A DNA stretch of 50,096 nt from an uncultured Chloroflexota bacterium (GCA_903877335.1 CAIRDJ010000241.1:1-50096), one strand, 5' to 3'; shown: positions 16,935 through 25,784, counted from the stretch's first letter. Notes: generated by a model not told the origin, from the sequence alone. Translations and numbers: made by a program.

Positions 16935-17747
16935 ATGCACGATTACAGAAATAGAATCATCCAGGGTGATTGTTTGGATGTCCTCAAGTTGATCACAACA
17001 GGCAGTGTTGATCTGGTGGTGACGTCCCCGCCCTACGATAACCTACGCAGTTATAACGGGTATCAATTTGATGTTGTTCAAACCGCGCAAGCCCTTTATC
17101 GTGTGGTCAAAGACGGTGGTGTCGTCGTATGGGTTGTTGGAGATGCCACCCTGAATGGCAGCGAGACGGGCAGTAGCTTTCGCCAAGCATTGGCTTTTAT
17201 GGCGATAGGTTGGAATTTGCATGATACGATGATTTTTCAAAAGGTGAACCCCATCCCACAAATCTACCGTAAACGTTATCAAAATGTATTTGAATACATG
17301 TTCGTTTTCAGTAAAGGGAGAGTCGCCACACATCATCCCATTCTGGTAGACAGTCTGCATGCTGGGCTTGAGCTAAATGGGACGAGCTATAAAAATTATT
17401 CCAAACATGAACAGAAACGCGAAAAACGTGCCAATCCTGTCAAGGCTACCAAGCTAAAAGGCAACATCTGGCAATATGTTGTTGGTAAGCGCAAAGAGGA
17501 TCAAGAAGCAAAAGGACACCCCGCCCCCTTTCCCTGCCAACTGGTCAGAGATCATATTCTTTCATGGAGTAACGAGGGGGATACTGTTTTAGACCCCTTT
17601 TGTGGAAGTGGTACGACGTGTAAGGTGGCAAAAGAACTGGGGCGTTTTTATATCGGAATAGAAATTAGCGACGAATACTGCCAATTGGCTGAAGGACGGG
17701 TTAGGCAAACCAGTTTATTTGAAGTCAGTAGTGACTCATTCCCTTAG
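16935..17747 (+). CDS. DNA adenine methyltransferase partnering the HindIII-like nuclease
   Basis: A 270-residue amino-methyltransferase of the beta class: motif IV SPPY at 31-34 near the N-terminus, a variable target-recognition region about 105-200, then HPAPFP and motif I FCGSGTT at 222-228. It would methylate the site cut by the adjacent nuclease; by analogy with M.HindIII this is N6-adenine in AAGCTT (inference). It begins five bases after the nuclease stop, so the two are co-transcribed. The stop lies 13 bases before the second copy of the direct repeat. AT-rich like its partner. Confidence 0.9.
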   Translation: MHDYRNRIIQGDCLDVLKLITTGSVDLVVTSPPYDNLRSYNGYQFDVVQTAQALYRVVKDGGVVVWVVGDATLNGSETGSSFRQALAFMAIGWNLHDTMIFQKVNPIPQIYRKRYQNVFEYMFVFSKGRVATHHPILVDSLHAGLELNGTSYKNYSKHEQKREKRANPVKATKLKGNIWQYVVGKRKEDQEAKGHPAPFPCQLVRDHILSWSNEGDTVLDPFCGSGTTCKVAKELGRFYIGIEISDEYCQLAEGRVRQTSLFEVSSDSFP

Positions 17748-17760
17748 AATCTGCAGGGGT

Positions 17761-17816
17761 AAGTTGGTTAACGGGCACGTGTTGCTGGTCGATGGGGGCT
17801 GGACAGCGCATTAATT
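17761..17816 (+). repeat. 56-bp direct repeat, copy 2 (remnant of the SDR gene end)
   Basis: Identical to 15982-16037. It encodes the last 18 residues of the SDR protein and its stop but has no gene body or start before it, so it is a remnant. It marks the right edge of RM cassette 1 and leads into the ABC transporter promoter region. Confidence 0.95.
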
Positions 17817-17841
17817 CAAGAGGAAATCGGCTTTTTGCTTG

Positions 17842-17870
17842 TTTCGCTAATGTTAAATAAACGTTATACT
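17842..17870 (+). promoter_or_regulatory. Possible promoter of the nucleoside ABC transporter operon
   Basis: TATACT (17865-17870) has TTTCGC 17 bases upstream in an AT-rich stretch, 38 bases before the start codon. The -35 is a weak match. It lies outside the RM insertion, so the operon would have kept its own promoter. Confidence 0.45.
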
Positions 17871-17908
17871 TCATGGCAATAGATCACGGCTTAGACAAGT
17901 GAGTTTTT

Positions 17909-19453
17909 ATGGTAGAGTCTCCGATTGTTCTTGAGGTGCGTGGGCTAACCAAACGCTTCCCCGGCGTATTGGCGAACGACCACATTCACCTTAAACTTCA
18001 TAAAGGTCAGGTTCTGGGGTTGCTCGGCGAAAATGGCGCGGGCAAGAGTACCCTGATGAATTTGATCTATGGGTTGTACGCGCCCGACGAAGGTGAGATT
18101 TTGGTCAATGGGCAAGCGGTCGCCATCCATGATGCCAACGATGCCATCCGTTTGGGGATTGGCATGGTGCATCAACATTTCCAATTGGTGCCGGTGCTTT
18201 CGGTCACGGAAAATATTATGTTGGGCAACGAGTCCTTGCGAGATCGCTTCTTCCGTTTTCTGGACAAGAAAACCGCTCGCCAGCGCATTGTAGACATTGC
18301 CCAGCAATATGGGTTACAGGTAGACCCCGACGCGCTCATTCAAGATTTGCCGGTGGGGGTGCAACAGCGCGTTGAGATCATCAAGGCACTGTATCGCAAG
18401 GCAGACATCCTCATTCTGGATGAACCCACTTCGGTTCTCACCCCACAAGAAGCAGAGGGGTTGTTTGAGATCATCGAGTCGCTCACTGCGCAAGGAGTCA
18501 GCATCATCTTCATCACCCATAAACTCAAAGAGATTAAGCGTGTTTGTGATACGGTGACGGTTTTGCGACTGGGCAAGGTGGTTGGGGATGCCGACCCGCA
18601 CACCGCCACCAGCGAGGAACTCGCCTCGTTGATGGTGGGGCGGAGTGTGTTGCTACAGGTGGACAAAAGCGATGCACACCCACGCCAAGCGGTGTTACAG
18701 GTGGAACGCTTGAATGTCCTCGATGATCGGCATTTGCCTGCCGTGCGCGAGGTCTCGCTTGAGGTTCGTGGTGGCGAGATTGTTGGGATTGCAGGGGTAC
18801 AAGGGAACGGTCAAACTGAATTGGTGGAGGCGATCACTGGTTTACGGGTGATCCAAAGCGGACTTGTTCGCATTGACGGGCGTGATGTCACCCACGCCAC
18901 CCCACGCACTGTTACCGAGGCAGGCACCGCCCACGTCCCCGAAAATCGCAGTAAAAATGGGATGGTCAAGGAGCTACCGATCACCGATAACTTGGTGCTT
19001 CAAACCTATTACCTTGCACCTTTTTCAAACAACGCGCTTCGTTTTGACCCTGCCATTGAGGAGAACGCCCAAGCCCTCGTCACCCAATATGACGTGCGTA
19101 CCCCCAGCATCTTCGCGCACGTTGGCACGTTGAGCGGGGGCAACCAACAGAAGGCGATCATTGCGCGTGAATTTTCTCGCAATGCCAAACTGCTGATTGT
19201 GGCACAACCCACGCGCGGGGTGGATGTTGGCTCGATAGAATTCATCCACAAGCAAATTGTGAGCATGCGCGATGCTGGCACTGCCGTCTTGTTGATTAGT
19301 ACCGAGTTGGACGAAATCCTTTCCTTGAGCGATCGTGTGGCGGTCATGGTGGGGGGGCGCATCGTGCAGACGCTCTCTGCTGACGAGCTTGACCGTGAGC
19401 GCATCGGGCTATTGATGATGGGCAGCGTACCAGCACAGGAGGAATCCGCATGA
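17909..19453 (+). CDS. ABC transporter ATP-binding protein, nucleoside/simple-sugar (BMP-linked) type
   Basis: A 514-residue protein with two ATPase domains. The first has Walker A GENGAGKST, the loop GMVHQHFQLVP typical of the YufO/NupO-like purine nucleoside importers, and Walker B ILILDEPTS. The second (from about residue 265) has GVQGNGQTE as a degenerate Walker A, LSGGNQQK as signature and LLIVAQPTRGVD in place of a canonical Walker B. Unequal domains are normal for this family. It energises uptake through the two permeases encoded next; its stop overlaps the next start as ATGA. No substrate-binding lipoprotein gene is adjacent. Confidence 0.92.
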   Translation: MVESPIVLEVRGLTKRFPGVLANDHIHLKLHKGQVLGLLGENGAGKSTLMNLIYGLYAPDEGEILVNGQAVAIHDANDAIRLGIGMVHQHFQLVPVLSVTENIMLGNESLRDRFFRFLDKKTARQRIVDIAQQYGLQVDPDALIQDLPVGVQQRVEIIKALYRKADILILDEPTSVLTPQEAEGLFEIIESLTAQGVSIIFITHKLKEIKRVCDTVTVLRLGKVVGDADPHTATSEELASLMVGRSVLLQVDKSDAHPRQAVLQVERLNVLDDRHLPAVREVSLEVRGGEIVGIAGVQGNGQTELVEAITGLRVIQSGLVRIDGRDVTHATPRTVTEAGTAHVPENRSKNGMVKELPITDNLVLQTYYLAPFSNNALRFDPAIEENAQALVTQYDVRTPSIFAHVGTLSGGNQQKAIIAREFSRNAKLLIVAQPTRGVDVGSIEFIHKQIVSMRDAGTAVLLISTELDEILSLSDRVAVMVGGRIVQTLSADELDRERIGLLMMGSVPAQEESA

Positions 19454-21387
19454 ATACAACCGTTCGTCCCGCCTTTAGTTGGGGGCAACTGACCCGCCGT
19501 TTCGTGCCATTTTTGGCGGTGCTAACCGCGCTCATCTTCACCGTGCCTTTCATGTGGATCACCGGCGCGCGTGGTGATATTTCGCGCGGGTTACAAATTG
19601 TTTCCACCGCATACAGCGCAATGATTGAGGGATCGCTTGGACTGGCACTCAACCCGACCATCGCCCCAACCGACTTCGCCCTGCTGTCAACCGTCTTGCA
19701 GCGTGACCCCATTGAGTTGGGGGATGTGGGTAAGCTGGTGCGACGCATCGAAGACATCCAAGCGGTGGGCGTGGATACCATGCTGGCGTATGCAGCGTTA
19801 TTGAACACGCTCAATCTGGAAGATGACATCCTTGAGTCGCTCCCGTCCGATCTTTCGGAGGCAACCGCTACCCTCGAAGCGCAGGGGATTTCCATCACCC
19901 CACAGCAAACCGCCGACTTGCTCCAGATTGTTGAGCTGGGAAGGAGCACCATCACCCGCGCATACCCATTGGCGCAAACGATCCAAGCCTTGAACATCAC
20001 AGACCTGGACGCGCTGAAGCAACAAGCGGATTTGTTGGATCGCTTGGCGGATGAAGGACTCTTGAGCGAAACCGACGCGCTAACCGCCATCCAGTCCGAG
20101 CTACCCGCCGTGTTAGAAGCGCATCTCATTGTGCGTCGCCACGGCAACCGCATCCTCACGATGCCCAATACTGCCGCGCGGGGGATTCTCATCACCGACA
20201 ACAACACTCCCGATGATCCCGCCGATGACCAACCCGAAGCGGTTTGGTTGCGCTTGGGCGGACAAGCTGGGTTATTCTTCCCGCGCGAGTTAGAGAATAC
20301 CATCGTGCGCTCCATCCCGTTTGTGATTGCCGGGTTGGCGGTGGCGTTGGGCTTTAAGGCAGGCATGTTCAACATTGGCGCAGAAGGACAGCTGTACTTT
20401 GGCGCGGTATTTGCGGTTTATGTCGGCTATAGCACCCTGTTCACAGACTTGAGTCCATGGATTCACATTCCCTTTGCGATTGTGATGGGTTTGTTGGGGG
20501 GGGCACTTTGGGGCGCATTGCCCGGCATCTTGAAGGCGTACACCGGAGCGCATGAGGTGATCGTCACCATCATGCTGAACTTTGTCGCCATCCGCTTGGT
20601 GGATTGGCTCGTCAAAACGAAGGGTCTCATGCTAGACCCCACCGCCAGCACCCCGCGCTCCCCCTATGTCCATCCCTCCGCCCAACTGCCCACGCTGGAT
20701 TTTCCGTTGTGGGTTTTCGTCATGGCGGCGATGTTGTTTGTCGGCGTGGCATTGTACTTGCGCCGTGACCAATTGGCGAAGCACCCCATCGCGTGGGTCA
20801 GTCCGATCTTGAACGGGGCGTTAGTGGGTTTGGTGGGGGTCTTCTTAAGTTGGATCACCGTGCGCGGTGCCCTGCATTTGGGCTTGCTCATCATGATTGG
20901 GGCGGTTTGGCTAACGGATTGGTTCTTGGCGCGAACAACCTTCGGCTTTGAAATTCGCACCGTTGGCTTGAACCCGTCCGCCGCCAAGTATGCCGGCATG
21001 AGCGTCAGTCGTAACATCATCTTGGCGATGGCGCTCAGTGGCATGTTAGCTGGTTTAGCGGGGGCGATCGAAATGATCGGCGTGATTAAAACCATGCAAC
21101 CCGAACCCTTCAACGGGGTGGGTTTCGATGCCATTGCGGTGGCGTTGTTGGCGCGCACCAAACCCAAGAACATGATTTGGGCCGGCTTCTTGTGGGGGGC
21201 ACTCTACGCCGGGGCACCGCTCATGCAAACCCGCGCCGAGATCTCCATTGATCTCGTGCGGATCATTCAGGCACTAATCATTATGTTCATCGCTGCGGAT
21301 GCCATCATTCGCGGATTATGGCGCATCCCTTCTGCCAGTGCAGAAGAAAAAGCGGCGCAGATGTTCTCCAGTGGATGGGGTGGATAA
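19450..21387 (+). CDS. ABC transporter permease (YufP/NupP-like) with a large inserted domain
   Basis: A 645-residue permease, nearly twice the usual ~350. After the first membrane helix (about 19-37) and the expected AYSAMIEGSLG, a hydrophilic, mostly helical insert runs to about residue 283. The family pattern then resumes: ENTIVRSIPFVIAGLAVALG, FKAGMFNIGAEGQ, GALPGILKAYTGAHEVIVTIMLN, and later AGMSVSRNI and ALSGMLAGLAGA. The insert would face the outside, where a substrate-binding protein docks. ATG overlaps the ATPase stop, with AGGAGG upstream. The next permease follows after three bases. Confidence 0.88.
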   Translation: MNTTVRPAFSWGQLTRRFVPFLAVLTALIFTVPFMWITGARGDISRGLQIVSTAYSAMIEGSLGLALNPTIAPTDFALLSTVLQRDPIELGDVGKLVRRIEDIQAVGVDTMLAYAALLNTLNLEDDILESLPSDLSEATATLEAQGISITPQQTADLLQIVELGRSTITRAYPLAQTIQALNITDLDALKQQADLLDRLADEGLLSETDALTAIQSELPAVLEAHLIVRRHGNRILTMPNTAARGILITDNNTPDDPADDQPEAVWLRLGGQAGLFFPRELENTIVRSIPFVIAGLAVALGFKAGMFNIGAEGQLYFGAVFAVYVGYSTLFTDLSPWIHIPFAIVMGLLGGALWGALPGILKAYTGAHEVIVTIMLNFVAIRLVDWLVKTKGLMLDPTASTPRSPYVHPSAQLPTLDFPLWVFVMAAMLFVGVALYLRRDQLAKHPIAWVSPILNGALVGLVGVFLSWITVRGALHLGLLIMIGAVWLTDWFLARTTFGFEIRTVGLNPSAAKYAGMSVSRNIILAMALSGMLAGLAGAIEMIGVIKTMQPEPFNGVGFDAIAVALLARTKPKNMIWAGFLWGALYAGAPLMQTRAEISIDLVRIIQALIIMFIAADAIIRGLWRIPSASAEEKAAQMFSSGWGG

Positions 21388-21390
21388 CCA

Positions 21391-22662
21391 ATGACAGGCT
21401 TCAAACTAACCCGTTTACAATTCTTCGGGCTATTCTTCATTGTGGTGGGTCTCATTTTGGTGACGCAAGTCCCCGCCCGCATCGCATCAGATGCCATGAG
21501 CGGGATCAATCTGGGAGACAACGCCGCCCGTTTGTTCAATCAACCGCGCGTGACCGTGAACGTCCCCACGGTGGGCTACTCCGTCGTGGTTGGCATCGTG
21601 TATGTGCTGGTGGGTGCGTCGAGTTTCCTCAACTGGGCGGGGTTGGTGCGCTACCGTAACACCCTCTTGGTGGTGTGCGGAGGGTTGCTCATTCCCACCA
21701 TCTTGCTCATCACCGCTGCCAACAATAGTTTCAACCTTGCGATCATGCTCCGCGCCAGTTTGCGCCTGTCCACGCCCATCATCATGGGGGCAATGGCAGG
21801 CATCTGGTGTGAGCGTTCGGGCGTGGTCAACATTGCCATTGAAGGGATGATGTTGATCGGAGCGGGCATCGGTTTCGTGATGTTCACCCTCTCGCTGGGG
21901 ACGAACCTGGACATTCGGCAGGCGCAATGGTTGGGGGTGTTGTCTGCCGTGTTGGCGGGTGGGCTAATGGCGGTGCTTCACGCTTGGCTTTCCATCACCT
22001 ACAAGACCGATCAAATCGTGAGTGGGACGGTGATCAATATCTTGGCGGTGGGGCTAACCAGCTTTCTCCGTCGGGAGGTGCTAATCTCGTCGGAAGCTGG
22101 GCGCGAAACGCTCGCCGCGGTCAACCTGCCCCTCCTCAAAGATATTCCCATCTTAGGGGAAGCCATCTTTCAAGGGCAACCCATCTTCTACATGATGCTG
22201 TTGATTGTGGTCTTCACCCATATCATGTTGTACTACACTCAGTGGGGCTTGCGCACCCGTGCGGTGGGGGAGAACCCCCACGCCGCCGATACGCTCGGCA
22301 TCCATGTCCAACGCAATCGCTGGATCAACGTCCTCATCGGGGGGATGATCGCCGGCTTGGCGGGGGCGTGGTTCTCGCTAGAAACAACGGGCAGTTTCGA
22401 TGATGGGATGACCAACGGCAAGGGCTTCATCGCGTTGGCAGCGATGATCTTTGGCAAGTGGACCCCGTTCGGGGCGGCAGGCGGGGGCTTGATGTTCGGC
22501 TTTGCCGAAGCACTGGGCGACCGCTTCCAAATTTTAGGGGTGGCAATTCCCCCACAATTCATCCAGATGACCCCCTACATCGTCACGATCGTGGTGCTGG
22601 CGGGCTTGGTTGGGCGAGCAGTTGCCCCCAAGGCAGTAGGTACACCTTTCGTCAAAGAATGA
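21391..22662 (+). CDS. ABC transporter permease (YufQ/NupQ-like)
   Basis: The second permease of the operon, 423 residues. The conserved core begins near residue 115: SLRLSTPIIMGAMAGIWCERSGVVNIAIEGMML, then STGT-like YKTDQIVSGTVINILAVG and ENPHAADTLGIHV. About 110 extra residues with two or three hydrophobic segments precede it, so this protein too is longer than its usual ~310 residues. It should form the translocation path together with the 645-residue permease. The operon ends at a hairpin about 15 bases after the stop. Confidence 0.9.
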   Translation: MTGFKLTRLQFFGLFFIVVGLILVTQVPARIASDAMSGINLGDNAARLFNQPRVTVNVPTVGYSVVVGIVYVLVGASSFLNWAGLVRYRNTLLVVCGGLLIPTILLITAANNSFNLAIMLRASLRLSTPIIMGAMAGIWCERSGVVNIAIEGMMLIGAGIGFVMFTLSLGTNLDIRQAQWLGVLSAVLAGGLMAVLHAWLSITYKTDQIVSGTVINILAVGLTSFLRREVLISSEAGRETLAAVNLPLLKDIPILGEAIFQGQPIFYMMLLIVVFTHIMLYYTQWGLRTRAVGENPHAADTLGIHVQRNRWINVLIGGMIAGLAGAWFSLETTGSFDDGMTNGKGFIALAAMIFGKWTPFGAAGGGLMFGFAEALGDRFQILGVAIPPQFIQMTPYIVTIVVLAGLVGRAVAPKAVGTPFVKE

Positions 22663-22677
22663 AACAAGCGGAGCAGT

Positions 22678-22697
22678 GGGCAGGCGCAAACCTGCCC
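22678..22697 (+). terminator. Hairpin after the ABC transporter operon
   Basis: A 7-bp GC-rich stem (GGGCAGG / CCTGCCC) with a 6-base loop between the convergent permease and MoxR genes, followed by AGTTTG and, further on, a T6 run. Confidence 0.55.
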
Positions 22698-22709
22698 AGT
22701 TTGCCCAAG

Positions 22710-23642
22710 CTAGTTTTTTCTGCGGTTGGTGGGGTAGTCGCGCTCATCACCCCGATTGAGCATCTGACGCGCTTTTTGTACGTCGCTCTCATGCTTCAAT
22801 AGCACGGTCAGGGTGGTCTCTAACACGGTGCGATCCAACTGCGACGCATTGAGCATGACCAACGCCTTCGCCCAATCAATCGTCTCAGAAATGCTCGGTT
22901 GCTTCTTCAAGTCCATCGTGCGTAAGTTTTGCACCATCTCGACTGCCTGTTGTGCAGTACGCGCATTGAGTTCAGGCACGGCATTCTTGACAATTTGCAA
23001 CTCGCGCTCGTGGGTTGGATAGTCCATGAACAAGTACAGTGCCCGACGCTTGAGTGCCTCCGAAAGGTCGCGCGTGTTGTTGCTGGTGAGGATCACGCTG
23101 GGGATATGCTTGGCTTTGATCGTCCCCAACTCCGGCACAGAAACCTGAAAGTCGCTCAGGATTTCTAGCAAGAACGCCTCAAACTCGGCATCGGCGCGGT
23201 CAATCTCGTCAATCAGCAACACCACCGGCTGGTCAGAGGTGACGGCTTGAAGTAGCGGGCGCGCCAAGAGGAACCGCTCGCTGAAGAATGCGCTCTCTTG
23301 TTGTGCCAGTTGATCTGCTGCTGCGCTCAAGGTGGTGGCACTTTGTAGAATCTCACTGAGTTTGTCGCGTAGCAATTGGGTATAGAGCATCTGCTTGGCG
23401 TATTCCCACTCGTACAGTGCCTTGCTCTCGTCCAAGCCTTCGTAACATTGCAGGCGAATCAATCGTCGCCCCGTGACTTTTGACCAAGCCTTTGCCAACT
23501 CCGTTTTCCCAACCCCTGCCGGTCCCTCTGTCAACAAGGGCTTATTGAGCTTTTCCGCCAGGAACACCACCGTGGCGATCTCGTCACTGGGCAGATAACC
23601 AACCTTGTTCAGGGCATTCTTGACTGCGGACACATTCTGCAT
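22710..23642 (-). CDS. MoxR-family AAA+ ATPase
   Basis: A 310-residue AAA+ protein: Walker A GPAGVGKTELAKA, Walker B VVLLIDEIDRAD, sensor-1 region ILTSNNTRDLSEALKRRAL with the arginine finger. MoxR proteins are chaperones that mature or activate metalloenzymes and complexes, usually encoded with VWA-domain proteins. The CYEGLDESKALYEWEYAKQ stretch resembles the CoxD-like branch. No VWA gene or target enzyme lies beside it here, so its client is unknown. The ATG has GGGAG eight bases upstream. Monocistronic, between a convergent ABC operon and ppa. Confidence 0.85.
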   Translation of the reverse strand: MQNVSAVKNALNKVGYLPSDEIATVVFLAEKLNKPLLTEGPAGVGKTELAKAWSKVTGRRLIRLQCYEGLDESKALYEWEYAKQMLYTQLLRDKLSEILQSATTLSAAADQLAQQESAFFSERFLLARPLLQAVTSDQPVVLLIDEIDRADAEFEAFLLEILSDFQVSVPELGTIKAKHIPSVILTSNNTRDLSEALKRRALYLFMDYPTHERELQIVKNAVPELNARTAQQAVEMVQNLRTMDLKKQPSISETIDWAKALVMLNASQLDRTVLETTLTVLLKHESDVQKARQMLNRGDERDYPTNRRKN

Positions 23643-23744
23643 TTGAGCTTCTCCCTATAGTGGGTTTACTTTCACCTTTTCACTATAACGCGAAAACGAA
23701 TCATTGTGGGGATTTCATCGAAGATATTCATGCAATAAAACGAT

Positions 23745-23769
23745 ATGGGGTGCGTTTGTCACACCCCAT
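23745..23769 (-). terminator. Terminator of the pyrophosphatase gene
   Basis: An 8-bp stem (ATGGGGTG / CACCCCAT) with a 9-base loop, 15 bases beyond the ppa stop. On the minus strand it is followed by ATCGTTTTATT. Confidence 0.65.
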
Positions 23770-23783
23770 CCTTCACAAGCGGG

Positions 23784-24338
23784 TTATGCCTGCACGCCAT
23801 CACCGCTGGCATTGTTGGCGGTGAGGTACGTTTGACGCGCTTCAAGAATGGTTACTTTGGCTTGCGCTGCATCAACCCAACCCTCGTTGGCAACCTTGGT
23901 TCCCTGCAAATCTTTGTAGGTCATGAAGAAGTGTTCGATTTCGCGGATGAGATGGGCGGGGACATCTTCCAAGGACTGAAAGTCTTTGAAGTAGGGGTCA
24001 TCATTGGGGACTGCCAAGACCTTAAAGTCTAGCTCGCCCTTGTCAACCATCTTGAACATGCCGATCGGGCGTGCTTCAATCACACAGCCGGGGAAGGTGG
24101 GATAATTGACCAACACCAAAATATCGAGGGGGTCTCCATCATCGGTGAGGGTGCGCGGGATGAAGCCGTAATCGGTTGGATAAAACACCGCGCTATACAA
24201 CACGCGATCGAGCTTCATCACCCCAGCGGTTTTGCTGTATTCGTATTTGTTGCGGCTACCCTTGGGGATTTCAACAACGGCATTCACCACTTCGGGGACT
24301 TCGGGTCCGGAGGACAAATCGTGCAACAGATTCAACAT
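23784..24338 (-). CDS. ppa: Inorganic pyrophosphatase (family I)
   Basis: A 184-residue soluble enzyme that splits pyrophosphate and so drives biosynthetic reactions. Seen: VVEIPKGSRNKYEYSK, YPTDYGFIPRTL, and the metal-binding signature DGDPLDILVL, then the E-rich PNDDPYF and EHFFMTYKDL near the end. Start: ATG at 24338 with AAGGAT seven bases upstream; an in-frame GTG at 24356 overlaps that ribosome site. Size and motif order are normal. It lies downstream of the ridA remnant and was presumably next to ridA before RM cassette 2 inserted. Confidence 0.93.
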   Translation of the reverse strand: MLNLLHDLSSGPEVPEVVNAVVEIPKGSRNKYEYSKTAGVMKLDRVLYSAVFYPTDYGFIPRTLTDDGDPLDILVLVNYPTFPGCVIEARPIGMFKMVDKGELDFKVLAVPNDDPYFKDFQSLEDVPAHLIREIEHFFMTYKDLQGTKVANEGWVDAAQAKVTILEARQTYLTANNASGDGVQA

Positions 24339-24442
24339 GCTTAAGATCCTTTTCACTACCTGGATAGAAGGGGGCGGATGTTCCCACCCATGCCAGAAAG
24401 TATGACCTGCAATGAAAGAATTACCAGTGTCATCTTCTAGCC

Positions 24443-24490
24443 CACAATCGCTTCTGCCTCAACCTCCACCAGCATGAGCGGGTCAATCAA
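24443..24490 (-). repeat. 48-bp direct repeat, distal copy (remnant of ridA end)
   Basis: Identical to 26685-26732. In the ridA frame (minus strand) it encodes [16 protein letters not shown], then GGC TAG, giving a final Gly and stop just beyond the repeat. It has no gene body, so this is the original 3' end of ridA cut off by the insertion. The stop codon of the cassette 2 methylase (24483-24485) lies inside it. Confidence 0.95.
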
Positions 24491-25784
24491 GCAGAGGCAA
24501 CAGGGGCTGTAATTCGCTGACCAAATAAGGAAAGGTGTGCAATTCAAAATTACGAATTCCCTGATGCTTATCGAACATGGGTAAACTAGGTTGATTGGTA
24601 TCGGGAGATGTTTTGTGGGTGAAATCTCCCATAGCTTCTAGCCCAAAGGCAAAACGTTTTAAGATGGTTTTCAGCGCTTCAAGACTATTGTCCATTCCAA
24701 TCCAACTACGATTCAATTCTGATGCAACGGTAAGCGTTGTCCCTGAACCTGCAAAACAATCTAAAACCAAATCTCCCTCCTGTGAGGAGGCTTGAATAAT
24801 CCGTCGCAGAAGTTCTGTTGGTTTTTCAGTTGGATAGCCAGTCACCTTGATATTTTGGTTGTGCGCATCTTTGACATCCAGCCATATATCTTGAATTGGG
24901 ATTCCTTGACTTTCATCTAAATAAATTTTTCGTCGTGGATTTCCATTGCTAGACCAGTAGATTTCCCCACGTTGATCCATTTGCTCAAGGGTTTCGGGGG
25001 TGTATTGCCAATGTTTACCCAGTGGAGGGAGCATCCCACGCCAAGCCTGTCCGGTCATGCCATTGCGTTCACCAGGGGCATGTAGGGGTACTTTCTTATA
25101 GCGTCTACCCGTATGTTTTTCTACATAGAGATATTCTTGATGAGAATGCTCATCCGTCCAATCGTGATGAGGTCGATTCCATATATATTGGTTGGATTTG
25201 GTATAAAACAGAATATAGTCAGAAACGTTGCCATACTGTCGGCGAGTATAATTCTTAGGATTACACTTGCGTCGTGTGATAAAACTCCGAAAATTAGAAC
25301 GCCCGAACAGTTCATCCATGATAAGTTTGATATGAAATACCATGTTATCATCAAGATGTACATAAATTGATCCATCTTGTGCAAGTAGCTCACGTAAAAA
25401 TACTAGACGTTCACGCATGAATTCTAGGTAATGTGCACCTGTCAGCAAATCATGATAAGCATTATTACGTGTTCTTGACTTAAATATCTTTTGTGTGGCG
25501 AAGGGAGGATCAATGTAGATAAGTTTGATCTGGCTTTGGAGTTGAGTATGACGGAGTAGACTAGCAAGTAAATCTAAGTTATCTCCATAGTAGAGTAAGT
25601 TCGGGTTGGAGCATGTGGGAGTGCCATGCCAAACTAATTCTGCAGGAGATGCAGGGTGATCCAAGATGCGCTCAGGGCTTTTTTTCCCCGTATAGCTCAA
25701 TTGAACCTCAAAAGAATCTGCCATGTTAGCAGAATCCCCTTGAATGGTAGCCCCCCATTTACTTCGATCTTCACCTGTTGCCAA
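24483..25784 (-). CDS. DNA methyltransferase of RM cassette 2 (beta class, DPPF)
   Basis: A 433-residue site-specific amino-methyltransferase: motif IV DPPF at 92-95 in IYIDPPFATQ, a long target-recognition region of about 170-310, GYPTEKPTELLRRII, and motif I FAGSGTT at 344-350. N6-adenine methylation is likely from DPPF. Start: TTG at 25784 has AGGAAG eight bases upstream; an ATG at 25724 (MADSFEVQ) is a reasonable alternative with weaker spacing. The gene starts 18 bases after the nuclease stop. Its last codons and TGA run into the duplicated ridA sequence, so the target DNA supplies its stop. AT-rich. Confidence 0.88.
   Translation of the reverse strand: MATGEDRSKWGATIQGDSANMADSFEVQLSYTGKKSPERILDHPASPAELVWHGTPTCSNPNLLYYGDNLDLLASLLRHTQLQSQIKLIYIDPPFATQKIFKSRTRNNAYHDLLTGAHYLEFMRERLVFLRELLAQDGSIYVHLDDNMVFHIKLIMDELFGRSNFRSFITRRKCNPKNYTRRQYGNVSDYILFYTKSNQYIWNRPHHDWTDEHSHQEYLYVEKHTGRRYKKVPLHAPGERNGMTGQAWRGMLPPLGKHWQYTPETLEQMDQRGEIYWSSNGNPRRKIYLDESQGIPIQDIWLDVKDAHNQNIKVTGYPTEKPTELLRRIIQASSQEGDLVLDCFAGSGTTLTVASELNRSWIGMDNSLEALKTILKRFAFGLEAMGDFTHKTSPDTNQPSLPMFDKHQGIRNFELHTFPYLVSELQPLLPLLD

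Larger units (their letters stand above)
16038..17760 (+). mobile_element. RM cassette 1 (HindIII-like), inserted with target duplication
   Basis: A 1.72-kb AT-rich block between two identical 56-bp copies of the SDR gene end. It contains only the restriction gene and the methylase gene, both in the direction of the host gene. It has no transposase, integrase, inverted terminal repeats or tRNA. No promoter with a good -35/-10 pair is visible between the host stop and the nuclease gene, so transcription from the host gene is likely. Removing the block plus one repeat would restore a simple SDR-ABC transporter junction. Confidence 0.85.

Noticed and set aside
24443-24490. A second, partial ridA gene near ppa
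   Set aside because: It is only the 48-bp target duplication, with no start codon or body, so it is a repeat and not a gene.
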